From M30B66 sp040882555 (GTDB lineage: Bacteria > Bacteroidota > Bacteroidia > M30B66): DNA of 27,570 bases. The position numbers and the translations under genes were made by a program. Every line of letters begins with the position of its first letter. Position 1 is the first letter of the stretch. Positions 1-7,905 of this stretch are shown in pieces. The stretch covers positions 1 to 27,570 of the forward strand of contig JBBEBC010000083.1 in the NCBI GenBank assembly GCA_040882555.1, written 5' to 3'. The notes beneath the pieces were generated by a model, which saw nothing but the letters and a program-made list of their open reading frames with translations, was not told where the DNA came from and ran no database searches.

Positions 1-1054
1 GAATTAAAGAACCATTTAGTGAATAGATTTCAATCAGACATTCACCACTCAATTGGCCTGTAAAATTAAGTTGAATCGAGTTCGAAGAAATCGAAATTAC
101 ATTTAGTTTCTCATTTATCGTTTCAGGAATACTTGAAACCAGAGGTGTAAATTCCCATATCTGTTGAGAAGAATTATTGCTCCCAGATATAGTTAATTCA
201 CCTGCTGTTAGATATGCACTACCACCATATGAAACCATACTGCAGTTTGCAATTCTCTCTTCTGGCTTGGTTGAAACGAGTTCCCATGCATTTAATGTTT
301 CATCGTATCTATAAATAGATTTCCCACCACCAGAGCCTCCTGCGTTATATACATAACCTACATTATCAATTGAAAACGCTGCAGACTGGTCGCTTGTTGG
401 ACTAATTGAAGCTATTTGTTCCCAAGAATCGCTTGCAGGATCATATCTAAAGAAATCATCTTCTACACCCCCGAAAACACCAGCTCCCATTCCAATATAT
501 CCTTTTCCATTTGCAGTAAAGGAAACTTGAGCCCTTCTATCTGCTCCTGGAAATGAAGCTACTTCAGACCATGAATCATTTATTATATCATAAGAATACA
601 TTTTATTGCTGCCATTTACGGGGCCTATGTAGAAATGATCATCAATAACAAATCCATGAGAGAATGCGAAAGAAGCTGGGCAGCTGGCCTTTTGTTGCCA
701 TGAATCAGTCATTGGAAGATATTCCCAAACATCACTTGTGAACTGAATAAAAGGAGTACCGAAAGCAACAAAGCCTCTCCCATTATAAGAAAAAGCAGTA
801 GACCCTTCTCTACCCCCTCCTAGAAAGTCAGCAACCTGTGTCCAGGTGTCTAAAGTAAAATCGTATTGCCACATATCTGCAAGCCTTGTTGAACTTGAAA
901 ATTCTGGCCTGCCTGTACCAGTGTACAATTTATCCTGACAAATAAATGAAGCTGCCCAAAACCTTCCAGGGCCGGGCATATCAGTTTTCCGCACCCAATC
1001 TTGGGCAGATATTGTACTTGAGAAAAGCATCAGTAAAAGCAGGATTCTCAGCAT
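1..1054 (-). CDS. Secreted kelch-repeat protein with T9SS sorting domain, C-terminus beyond the window
   Basis: The frame is open from an ATG at 1054 to the window edge (351 codons, no stop), so the 3' end is missing. It starts with a signal peptide (Met-Leu-Arg, a Leu-rich core, then a Ser-Ala-Gln cleavage region at about residue 18). Repeats of about 50 residues follow, each with a Gly-rich turn (GTGRPEF, GGGREGS, GGSGGGKSIY) and a later Trp or Tyr in contexts such as DTWTQVA, DSWQQKA, DSWSEVA, DSWEQIA and NAWELVS. This is the kelch beta-propeller pattern. The last visible residues (about 310-351; IEIYSLNGSLI) match the start of a type A T9SS C-terminal sorting domain, so export to the cell surface or medium is expected. 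The ligand or activity is unknown. It diverges from the SPOR gene at 1332. Confidence 0.85.
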   Translation of the reverse strand, partial: MLRILLLLMLFSSTISAQDWVRKTDMPGPGRFWAASFICQDKLYTGTGRPEFSSSTRLADMWQYDFTLDTWTQVADFLGGGREGSTAFSYNGRGFVAFGTPFIQFTSDVWEYLPMTDSWQQKASCPASFAFSHGFVIDDHFYIGPVNGSNKMYSYDIINDSWSEVASFPGADRRAQVSFTANGKGYIGMGAGVFGGVEDDFFRYDPASDSWEQIASISPTSDQSAAFSIDNVGYVYNAGGSGGGKSIYRYDETLNAWELVSTKPEERIANCSMVSYGGSAYLTAGELTISGSNNSSQQIWEFTPLVSSIPETINEKLNVISISSNSIQLNFTGQLSGECLIEIYSLNGSLI

Positions 1055-1331
1055 AGTTGCAAGTTTTCATCAAAATTGGATTTATTAATTAGCAAGTTCA
1101 ATAACTAATTATAGTGATGTAAAAGAGTAATCAAATGCTAATCTAATCGTTCTTGCTACGTGTTTCATCTGCAGATATCCATGTAAGATTTCAACTTAAT
1201 TTAAGGCAACTAACTGAATGATTAGTGAGTAATAGTTTACAAACAAAAACGAACTAAATACGTGTTGAAAATTGTTTGAAACCATGAATAATTCCCAACA
1301 CTAAACTCACGTACTTTAATATCAAATAATT
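1055..1331. promoter_or_regulatory. Divergent intergenic region, kelch gene / SPOR gene
   Basis: This AT-rich spacer of 277 bases must hold the promoters of both flanking genes. On the minus strand, CAATTTTG (1078-1071) resembles the Bacteroidota -7 box TAnnTTTG with one mismatch, and a TTG lies 20 bases upstream (1101-1099). A 7-base inverted repeat, TAATTAG at 1086-1092 and CTAATTA at 1105-1111, overlaps this candidate promoter and could be an operator, though in such AT-rich DNA it may be chance. I found no convincing TAnnTTTG for the plus-strand gene and no RNA gene. Confidence 0.25.
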
Positions 1332-2144
1332 ATGATGCGTAAATTCCTTTCTATTATGGCCTTCACTCTTATTATGAGTACAATGGCCAATGCAACTGAG
1401 AGTGTTGTTAGGGTTGCTCAAACCTTCTCTCAACAAAAGGCTTATGCCGGAGGGTATTTCTTTGTTAAGATTAATATCGAGCGCAGGAACCTAGATAGTT
1501 TTTTCTTAATTGAACAGGATTTACCTAAAGGATGTGAAGCTATTGGTGTTGAAAGTCAAGGAGCTATTTTTTCTTTCAAGGATGGAAAAGTTAAGTACAG
1601 TTGGCTTAGATTACCAGCAGAAGAAGAAATTCAAGTAATGTACAAAGTCATTTTACCATTTGAATTACGTGGTAAGCAGGAAGTTGAAGGCAAGTACTAT
1701 TACATTCAAGATGAGGAAAAGAAAATTTTCGATCTTCCTTCAAGCTCAATTGAAGTTATTGAATATGTTGCTCCTAGTGATTCACTTGCAGAAAAAACTC
1801 TTCTTGGAATCATTAATCTTGATGAAACCAAGCCTGATTATGTTGATGAACAAAAAGTAGATCTTGAGTACAAAGTCCAGATTTTAAGTTCAACTCAAAA
1901 GCTCGATAAAGACTCTATTCGCAAAGAATATGGTATGAAAGATAAGCTTCAGGAAGAAAACTTTAACGGGTTATACAAATACACAGTGGGCTCATTTAAT
2001 ACATATGAACAAGCCCGAGACTATAAAAACAAACTTGATTATTCTAGATACATTCCTTTTGTAATAGCTTATAACAGAGGATCTAGAATTACTGTTGGAG
2101 AGGCCATGAATTTGGCTGCTAAAAAACGAACAGTAACTAAATAA
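1332..2144 (+). CDS. Exported beta-sandwich protein with SPOR-like C-terminal domain (paralogue 1)
   Basis: This is a 270-residue protein. It begins with a signal peptide (MRKFLSIMAF core, cleavage near ANA-TES, about residue 22). A beta-rich domain follows (about 25-145), with the motif GAIFSFKDGKVKYSWLRLP. An acidic linker leads to a C-terminal domain (about 178-260) with the SPOR pattern: LEYKVQILSS strand, a helix, then YKYTVGSFNTYEQARDYKNKL and a last strand PFVIAYNRG. SPOR domains of this fold bind peptidoglycan stripped of stem peptides or act in protein assembly, so a periplasmic, wall-associated role is inferred. The next gene encodes the same architecture, so the two are tandem paralogues. 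A rho-independent terminator follows at 2164. No specific function is known to me. Confidence 0.8.
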   Translation: MMRKFLSIMAFTLIMSTMANATESVVRVAQTFSQQKAYAGGYFFVKINIERRNLDSFFLIEQDLPKGCEAIGVESQGAIFSFKDGKVKYSWLRLPAEEEIQVMYKVILPFELRGKQEVEGKYYYIQDEEKKIFDLPSSSIEVIEYVAPSDSLAEKTLLGIINLDETKPDYVDEQKVDLEYKVQILSSTQKLDKDSIRKEYGMKDKLQEENFNGLYKYTVGSFNTYEQARDYKNKLDYSRYIPFVIAYNRGSRITVGEAMNLAAKKRTVTK

Positions 2145-2163
2145 TTTACATCTCTAGAATAGG

Positions 2164-2199
2164 CGTCTCAACTCACAAGGTTGGGACGTTTTTTATTTT
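2164..2199 (+). terminator. Rho-independent terminator after SPOR paralogue 1
   Basis: The stem CGTCTCAAC (2164-2172) pairs with GTTGGGACG (2180-2188); one pair is G-T, the other eight are Watson-Crick. The loop is 7 bases, and a run of six T starts at 2189. It lies 20 bases after the stop of the first SPOR gene and implies that the second has its own promoter or is read at a lower level. Confidence 0.8.
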
Positions 2200-2235
2200 G
2201 GCGATGCATCAAAAAATTATTTCGAAATTGCCCTT

Positions 2236-3012
2236 GTGAAAACTTGCTTGCTACTTCTGTTTGTTTCGCTTTTCTGCTTTGACGGATTACTAGCGCAACC
2301 TCAAATTAAAATGATAATTGGCGAGAATCTCCAAAATGGAGAAATTCACGAAGCGAAACTATATGTCATAAAAGGGGAAACAGAAGGAAACCTATTGATT
2401 ACTCAAAAATATCCCTCGGGTTTTATAGTAAATGAGCAAAATTCTGCAGGTGCATTATTTTCTTTCAGTGAACAAGAATTGAGACTTCAATGGCTAAATC
2501 TCCCTGATAGAGATACAATATTTCTTGAGTATGCTATTTTCATTCCTGATAATTTATCTGGCCCAAAGAAAATATCATCTCAGTTAACCTACATGGAAGA
2601 TGAAGTCAGGAAAACACAAGTCACAAAGGATATTGATATAGAAGTTCTAGAACCAATTAATGCTAGTGAGAAAGGCAGTCAATCCATACAAGAGATTAAG
2701 GAAAGTCCTGAAATAGAAAAGCCTTTAAATAGTAAGGTGGAATTTAAAATTCAGCTTGGAGCATTTTCAAATGAGATTCCTAAGGAGCAGCTCGCTATTC
2801 AATTTGGAATACCTGCAAATGATATCATTTATTTTAAGCACAAAGGCTTGCATAAATATGCCTTCGGCCGATTTAAAACTAAATACGAAGCTCAGCAGTA
2901 CATGAAGAAAAATGCGGCTATGACCGATAAGACTTTTGTTGTTGCGTTCCTCAATAACAAGCGCATTGAAATGGATGAAGTAATAGAAAATACGATAGAA
3001 TCTGAAGAATGA
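2236..3012 (+). CDS. Exported beta-sandwich protein with SPOR-like C-terminal domain (paralogue 2)
   Basis: This protein has 258 residues. The start is GTG at 2236: no other in-frame start lies between it and the upstream terminator, and the first 20 residues form a good signal peptide (KTCLLLLFVSLFCFDGLLAQ). The beta-rich domain (about 22-145) shares the signature GALFSFSEQELRLQWLNLP with the gene before it. After an acidic linker the C-terminal domain (about 168-245) repeats the SPOR-like layout: VEFKIQLGAFS, then HKYAFGRFKTKYEAQQYMKK, then FVVAFLNNKR. The stop overlaps the ATG of the AI-2E family gene by four bases (ATGA), so these two are translationally coupled. It is probably a wall- or envelope-associated factor. 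Sequence identity to paralogue 1 is modest, so the duplication is old. Confidence 0.8.
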   Translation: MKTCLLLLFVSLFCFDGLLAQPQIKMIIGENLQNGEIHEAKLYVIKGETEGNLLITQKYPSGFIVNEQNSAGALFSFSEQELRLQWLNLPDRDTIFLEYAIFIPDNLSGPKKISSQLTYMEDEVRKTQVTKDIDIEVLEPINASEKGSQSIQEIKESPEIEKPLNSKVEFKIQLGAFSNEIPKEQLAIQFGIPANDIIYFKHKGLHKYAFGRFKTKYEAQQYMKKNAAMTDKTFVVAFLNNKRIEMDEVIENTIESEE

Positions 3013-4055
3013 AATCTGTATATACAATTCAGCAAAGACGTATCCTAATCCTAATTTGCACTTTGCTTTTCGGAGGTTTTTTGCTTTATGCCTTAAAGGG
3101 TATGTTCACGGCATTTCTAGGGGCGTCGGTATTGTATGTTTTATTCAGACCATTTCTGGGTTTTTTGGTTGAAAAGAAAAAATTGCCTCGTTGGCTTTCA
3201 GCTACCATTATATTGGTTGCTTCTTTTTTCATTCTAGTAGTTCCTTTTTTAACTATCGGCTTAATGATAGCTAACAAAATAAACAAGTTTCTAGAACATA
3301 AGGAGGCTCTGAATTCAGTGCTCACTCAAGTCCAAGATTTTATAGGCTTTAGCGTGAGTGACGAAAAGTTTATTGATAAAGTATATACCTTTTTAGAAGA
3401 AAATCTACTTGGTGGTGTGAATAACATTTTAACTGGTGTTGGAGGCCTTTTGCTTACCATTGGTATGATGTATTTCTTTTTGTATTTCATGCTAACGTCC
3501 TACTTAATTTTTGAGAAAGGTTTAAATAAGTATCTACCCCTTAGTGAGAAGCAAATCAAATTATTTTCAGGTGAACTTCGAAATTCAACTTACTCAAATG
3601 TTTTAGGACAGGGTTTTATTGCCTTTATTCAAGGAGCCTTAGTTAGTCTTGGTTTCTGGTTATTTAATTATAACGATCCTGTTTTCTGGGGAATTATAGC
3701 TTTCTTTTTGTCCTTTATGCCAGTGATCGGTGCTCCGATTGTATTTGTGCCTGCGGCATTGATAGCCCTTGCCTACGGAGATTCAAAGGAGGGCTATGGT
3801 TTATTACTTTGGGGCTTCTTGCTCGTCACAAATATTGATAATGTTCTGAGATACTTTATTTCCAAATATCTTGCTGATACTCACCCAATAATAACCATTG
3901 TTGGAGTAATTATCGGCATTCCAATTTTTGGAATTTTGGGCTTAGTGTTTGGCCCTTTGTTAATTTCCTGGTTTCTTTTGCTGGTTAAAATTGCAGAGAA
4001 AAGCGGAGCTCAATTACATGAAGAAAGGGTTAACGACGTGTCGTCCGACGGGTAG
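3009..4055 (+). CDS. AI-2E/PerM family transporter
   Basis: This is a 348-residue polytopic inner-membrane protein of the AI-2E (PerM/YdiK/TqsA) family, with about eight hydrophobic segments. The N-terminal part has two closely spaced membrane helices and a short charged hairpin (VEKKKLPRW). A soluble helical region follows (about 90-140), then the family core with GQGFIAFIQGALVSLGFW, FFLSFMPVIGAPIVFVPAA and the C-terminal IVGVIIGIPIFGILGLVFGPLL. Members have been linked to autoinducer-2 export or to Na+/H+ exchange; the substrate cannot be read from sequence. The start overlaps the preceding SPOR gene by four bases. The 3' end overlaps the convergent DUF853 gene by 26 bases (4030-4055) with no terminator between them. 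Confidence 0.9.
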   Translation: MKSVYTIQQRRILILICTLLFGGFLLYALKGMFTAFLGASVLYVLFRPFLGFLVEKKKLPRWLSATIILVASFFILVVPFLTIGLMIANKINKFLEHKEALNSVLTQVQDFIGFSVSDEKFIDKVYTFLEENLLGGVNNILTGVGGLLLTIGMMYFFLYFMLTSYLIFEKGLNKYLPLSEKQIKLFSGELRNSTYSNVLGQGFIAFIQGALVSLGFWLFNYNDPVFWGIIAFFLSFMPVIGAPIVFVPAALIALAYGDSKEGYGLLLWGFLLVTNIDNVLRYFISKYLADTHPIITIVGVIIGIPIFGILGLVFGPLLISWFLLLVKIAEKSGAQLHEERVNDVSSDG

Positions 4056-5577
4056 TAGTTTTCTTTCCGAAAAGCACGCCAAATATCCCTCTAACGAGCT
4101 CTCTTCCAATAGTTCTAGTTACTGAAGATGACATGACTTCTTCTATCACTGATTTCTCTTTTCGTCCTGAAGTTTGAGGTTTCACTTCTTCTACTTTAGT
4201 CTGAATTTGCTCTTCTTCTTTCTCAATGCCTCTTATCCTTTTATCAAGAATTTCAAAGGCACTTTCGGGATCAACAGTTGTTCTATATTTAGCGTATAGC
4301 TCAGATTTCCTCAAAAGATCATCTACCTCTTGTTGAATCATTGGTCCCATCACAGCAACAGGTGGAACAAGGTGCGTATATGCTACTTCCGTAGGAATTC
4401 CTTTTGAGTTAAGAACCGTAATCAGAGCCTGACCTATACCCAATTGAGTGAGTGTTTCATCAATTTTATAGTATTCTGATCTTGGATAAGTATGAACTGT
4501 ATCCTTTATAGCTTTAGCATCTTTGGGAGTGAATGATCTAAGCACATGCTGTACTCTATTCCCTAATTGAGAAAGCACTGAATCAGGTAAATCTTGAGCC
4601 ATCTGAGAGCAGAAGAAAATACCAACACCTTTTGACCTTATTAATCGCACAATTTGCTCTATTTGCTCAAGAAAAGCTTTTGGAGCATCATTGAAAAGCA
4701 AATGTGCTTCATCAAGAAAAAATACAAGCTTCGGCTTATCTAAATCTCCAGCTTCAGGTAAGGTTTGATACAATTCCGCTAACAGGCTTAGAAGAAATGT
4801 TGAGAATACATCAGGCTTATCCTGCATGTCGCTGACATTAAGTATACTCACAACACCTTGCCCATCAACTTTTTGCATTAAATCAGCAATTTCAAATGAT
4901 GGCTCCCCAAAAATCTTATCTACTTCCTGTTGCTCCAGAGCAACAATTTTTCTTAAAATAGTCCCAGATGAAGATGTTGAAATACTCCCGTAGTTGGCTC
5001 TAATTTCTTCCTTCCCTGGTCCTTCACTAAGGTAATTTAGGACTTTCTTAAGATCATTTAAATCCACAATAGGTAAAGCATGATCATCGGCATACTTAAA
5101 CAGAATTGTTAATACACCCGTTTGAGTATCATTGAGTTCCAAAATTTTCGAAAGTAAAATCGGACCAAATTCCATTACCGTTGCCCTCATTTGAGCACCG
5201 TTATTACCTGACAATGAATACAATTCAACTGGCACTCCAGAAGGTTCAAACTTGATTCCTAAAGCTTCGGCTCTTTCTTCAAGCTTAGCATTAGTTTTAC
5301 CTGGCACTCCCAAGCCACTTAAATCACCTTTAATATCTGATAAGAAAACTGGAACTCCAGCTTTACTTAACTGTTCTGCTAGAAGCTGCAAAGTTCTCGT
5401 TTTCCCAGAACCAGTAGCACCTGCAACCATTCCGTGACGATTCATCATGCTTAAGGGAATATTTACCCTTGCTTCACTTAATATCTCACCGTCTAGAACT
5501 CCACAACCTAAGAATATATGTGGCTTTGAATCAGGATATGATGATTTTATTGCTTCAATAAAAGATTCCTTACTCAT
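4030..5577 (-). CDS. HerA-like helicase/ATPase, DUF853 (YjgR-like) family
   Basis: This is a 515-residue cytoplasmic P-loop ATPase of the FtsK/HerA superfamily, DUF853 branch. The Walker A motif is GATGSGKT at residues 53-60 and the Walker B is LVFFLDEAH at 284-292. The family phrases FLSDIKGDLSGLG, GIFFCSQMAQDLPDSVLSQLGNRVQHVLR and the late MGPMIQQE region are present. The length is normal for the family. The C-terminus is basic and Ser/Thr/Arg-rich and may contact nucleic acid. The function of the family is unknown. It lies 12 bases after glgB on the same strand, so it is the last gene of the alpha-glucan operon, but its sequence suggests no metabolic role. Its 3' end overlaps the convergent AI-2E family gene. 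Confidence 0.9.
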   Translation of the reverse strand: MSKESFIEAIKSSYPDSKPHIFLGCGVLDGEILSEARVNIPLSMMNRHGMVAGATGSGKTRTLQLLAEQLSKAGVPVFLSDIKGDLSGLGVPGKTNAKLEERAEALGIKFEPSGVPVELYSLSGNNGAQMRATVMEFGPILLSKILELNDTQTGVLTILFKYADDHALPIVDLNDLKKVLNYLSEGPGKEEIRANYGSISTSSSGTILRKIVALEQQEVDKIFGEPSFEIADLMQKVDGQGVVSILNVSDMQDKPDVFSTFLLSLLAELYQTLPEAGDLDKPKLVFFLDEAHLLFNDAPKAFLEQIEQIVRLIRSKGVGIFFCSQMAQDLPDSVLSQLGNRVQHVLRSFTPKDAKAIKDTVHTYPRSEYYKIDETLTQLGIGQALITVLNSKGIPTEVAYTHLVPPVAVMGPMIQQEVDDLLRKSELYAKYRTTVDPESAFEILDKRIRGIEKEEEQIQTKVEEVKPQTSGRKEKSVIEEVMSSSVTRTIGRELVRGIFGVLFGKKTTTRRTTRR

Positions 5578-5589
5578 TTAAAATTCAAA

Positions 5590-7878
5590 TTATTTCTTCT
5601 TTACACTACTTTTAACTGTATTCGATTTAGCTGCTGAAGCTTTCTTAAGTTTCGGTTTATAAACCTGAACTGAAAGAGGTGGAAGGTTAAACGCACCTGA
5701 ATGATCTCGTCCGTGCTGCTCCACTTTATCAGCTTTTATTGACTTTTTCAATTCATAACCACTACCCCAATATGCATCATCATCGCTATTAAAAATTAAA
5801 TCATAGCTACTGCTTGAAGGCAATCCAATTCTGTAATTCTCTCTAGGTACAGGTGTTAGATTGGCAATAATTACAACATGATCATCGCCATTTTTGGAAC
5901 GTCTGATATAACTTAATGTACTGTTTCGAAAGTCGTTTAGATCAATCCACTCAAAACCTTTCTCATCGAAATTCAATTCATAAAGTGCTGGTTCTGATTT
6001 ATATAAATTGTTCAATGCTTTTATCAATTCACTAATTCCTTTATGAGGCGCGAATTCAAGTAGATGCCAATCTAGACTTTGCTTGTAATTCCATTCAGCG
6101 TATTGAGCAAATTCACCTCCCATGAATAGAAGCTTAGTGCCAGGATGAGTAAACATATAGGAATACATTGCCCGTAGGTTAGCAAATCGCTGCCATTCAT
6201 CACCAGGCATTCTTTGGATTAGAGAACCTTTACCATGTACTACCTCATCATGAGAAAGAGGAAGCATAAAATTCTCAGTAAAAGCATAATAGATTGAAAA
6301 TGTAATATCATTCTGATGATATTCCCTATAAATTGGATCAGTTCCAAAATACTTCAAGGTATCATGCATCCATCCCATCATCCATTTCATACCGAAGCCT
6401 AGTCCTCCCAAATAAACAGGACGGGAAACCATAGGCCAAGAAGTTGATTCTTCAGCAATCACCTGAATTTCAGGAAAATTAGTATACAAAGCTTCATTTA
6501 ATTCCTTAAGGAAGGAAATCGCCTCTAGATTTTCATTTCCACCATAAATATTTGGTTCCCATTCACCGTCTTCCCTCGAGTAATCGAGGTAAAGCATAGA
6601 AGCCACAGCATCCACTCTTAATGCATCAATTTTATAATAATCAGCCCAAAACATAGCAGAGCTTATCAAGAAAGATCTCACTTCGTAGCGGCCATAGTTG
6701 AAAATCAAGCTTTTCCAATCTGGATGAAACCCTTTTCTAGGATCTTGATGCTCATATAACCTCGTTCCGTCGAACATGGCAAGAGCATAGCTATCTTCAG
6801 GAAAGTGAGATGGTACCCAGTCGATTATCACTCCAATCCCGGCCTCATGAAAAGAGTCAACCATTTGCATAAACTCCTGCGGTGTTCCAAATCGAGAAGT
6901 TGGGGCAAAAAAGCCAGTAGTCTGATAACCCCAAGAGCCTGAATATGGATGCTCAGTAAGAGGTAAAAACTCAACATGAGTAAAGCCCATTTCCTTGATA
7001 TAAGGAACCATTTCCTTGGCCATATCGGCATAAGTAAGATAGTCGTCTTCCTTTATACCAGGCTTTTTCCAAGAACCCGCATGGACTTCGTAAATAGACC
7101 AAGCCTTGTCTATAGCTGAATGTCCTTTAGGACGTTTATCAACTTTGTGTTTATGAGATAAATCCCAAACAATAGATGCTCTTTTAGGAGGAATTTCGTT
7201 GAAAAAAGCAAATGGATCAAATTTCTCAAGAACCTCACCTGTTTGAGCATTTCGGATGAGGTATTTGTAATAATCACCGTGACCGATAGCAGGGATAAAA
7301 ATCTCCCAAATACCTGATCCATCAAGCCTAATATTCATTCTCCCCTGCTCTGGATTCCATTCATTGAAATCGCCAATTACGCTTACATGGCTTGCATTTG
7401 GTGCCCAGACAGAGAAATAGGTCCCTTTTTGATTTTTATGCTCAGTGATATGAGCCCCGAACTTCTCATAAAGTTTATAATGTTTCCCTTGTTTAAATAG
7501 GTAAATATCTAATTCTGAGAACAATGAAAAGTGCTCTGATGTAGTTTCGGCTTTGGGACTCACAATCTTCTTTTTAACAACAACTTCTTTGGATACCACC
7601 TTCTTTTGTGTGGAAACCGGAGGTGTGGTTTTCTTATTTAGTACAGTTGCACTTTTCTTTGGTGCTCGTGTTTGAGCAGTGGTTTTATCTGTTGTTGGCG
7701 CAGAAACTACACCCTTTTTCTCTACAGCTTTTTTGGCCTTGGCCGCAGGTTTTTTTGTGGCGGCTGGTTTTATGGCCTTATCGGCCGAAGGCTTCAGGGC
7801 TTTACTTTTCGCTTCGCCAATTGCTTTGCTTGCTCCTTTTGCTGGAGCAACTTTTTGAGAACTCTCTTTTTTTGCCAT
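5590..7878 (-). CDS. glgB: 1,4-alpha-glucan branching enzyme with lysine-rich N- and C-terminal tails
   Basis: This 762-residue enzyme makes alpha-1,6 branches in alpha-glucan. Residues 1-113 are a low-complexity tail rich in Lys, Ala, Pro, Thr and Val (about 29 Lys in the first 110), unlike ordinary GlgB. An N-terminal helical part and a CBM48 domain follow (about 115-235; VSVIGDFNEWNP). The GH13 catalytic domain carries RVDAV with the nucleophile Asp423, IAEES with the acid/base Glu476, and LSHDE with Asp544. A C-terminal all-beta domain ends in a second short Lys/Ser tail (742-762). The gene follows mak by 27 bases and precedes the DUF853 gene by 12. It would branch the linear chains made by GlgE. 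The tails look like those of histone H1-type proteins. Whether the first ATG or a later start near residue 115 is used decides whether the N-tail is made, but no ATG lies in between. Confidence 0.95.
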   Translation of the reverse strand: MAKKESSQKVAPAKGASKAIGEAKSKALKPSADKAIKPAATKKPAAKAKKAVEKKGVVSAPTTDKTTAQTRAPKKSATVLNKKTTPPVSTQKKVVSKEVVVKKKIVSPKAETTSEHFSLFSELDIYLFKQGKHYKLYEKFGAHITEHKNQKGTYFSVWAPNASHVSVIGDFNEWNPEQGRMNIRLDGSGIWEIFIPAIGHGDYYKYLIRNAQTGEVLEKFDPFAFFNEIPPKRASIVWDLSHKHKVDKRPKGHSAIDKAWSIYEVHAGSWKKPGIKEDDYLTYADMAKEMVPYIKEMGFTHVEFLPLTEHPYSGSWGYQTTGFFAPTSRFGTPQEFMQMVDSFHEAGIGVIIDWVPSHFPEDSYALAMFDGTRLYEHQDPRKGFHPDWKSLIFNYGRYEVRSFLISSAMFWADYYKIDALRVDAVASMLYLDYSREDGEWEPNIYGGNENLEAISFLKELNEALYTNFPEIQVIAEESTSWPMVSRPVYLGGLGFGMKWMMGWMHDTLKYFGTDPIYREYHQNDITFSIYYAFTENFMLPLSHDEVVHGKGSLIQRMPGDEWQRFANLRAMYSYMFTHPGTKLLFMGGEFAQYAEWNYKQSLDWHLLEFAPHKGISELIKALNNLYKSEPALYELNFDEKGFEWIDLNDFRNSTLSYIRRSKNGDDHVVIIANLTPVPRENYRIGLPSSSSYDLIFNSDDDAYWGSGYELKKSIKADKVEQHGRDHSGAFNLPPLSVQVYKPKLKKASAAKSNTVKSSVKKK

Positions 7879-7905
7879 GAATGATTTTGCTCTTATTCGG
7901 CTTTA

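Noticed and set aside
3009..4055. AI-2E family gene as a proven autoinducer-2 exporter
   Set aside because: The family name comes from one member; others have different roles, and no quorum-sensing gene is nearby.
7608..7884. Two plus-strand ORFs of 90 and 70 codons opposite the 5' end of glgB
   Set aside because: They are the mirror of the Lys/Ala-rich coding tail, whose complement gives Phe/Leu/Cys-rich nonsense. The minus-strand frame is continuous with GlgB.
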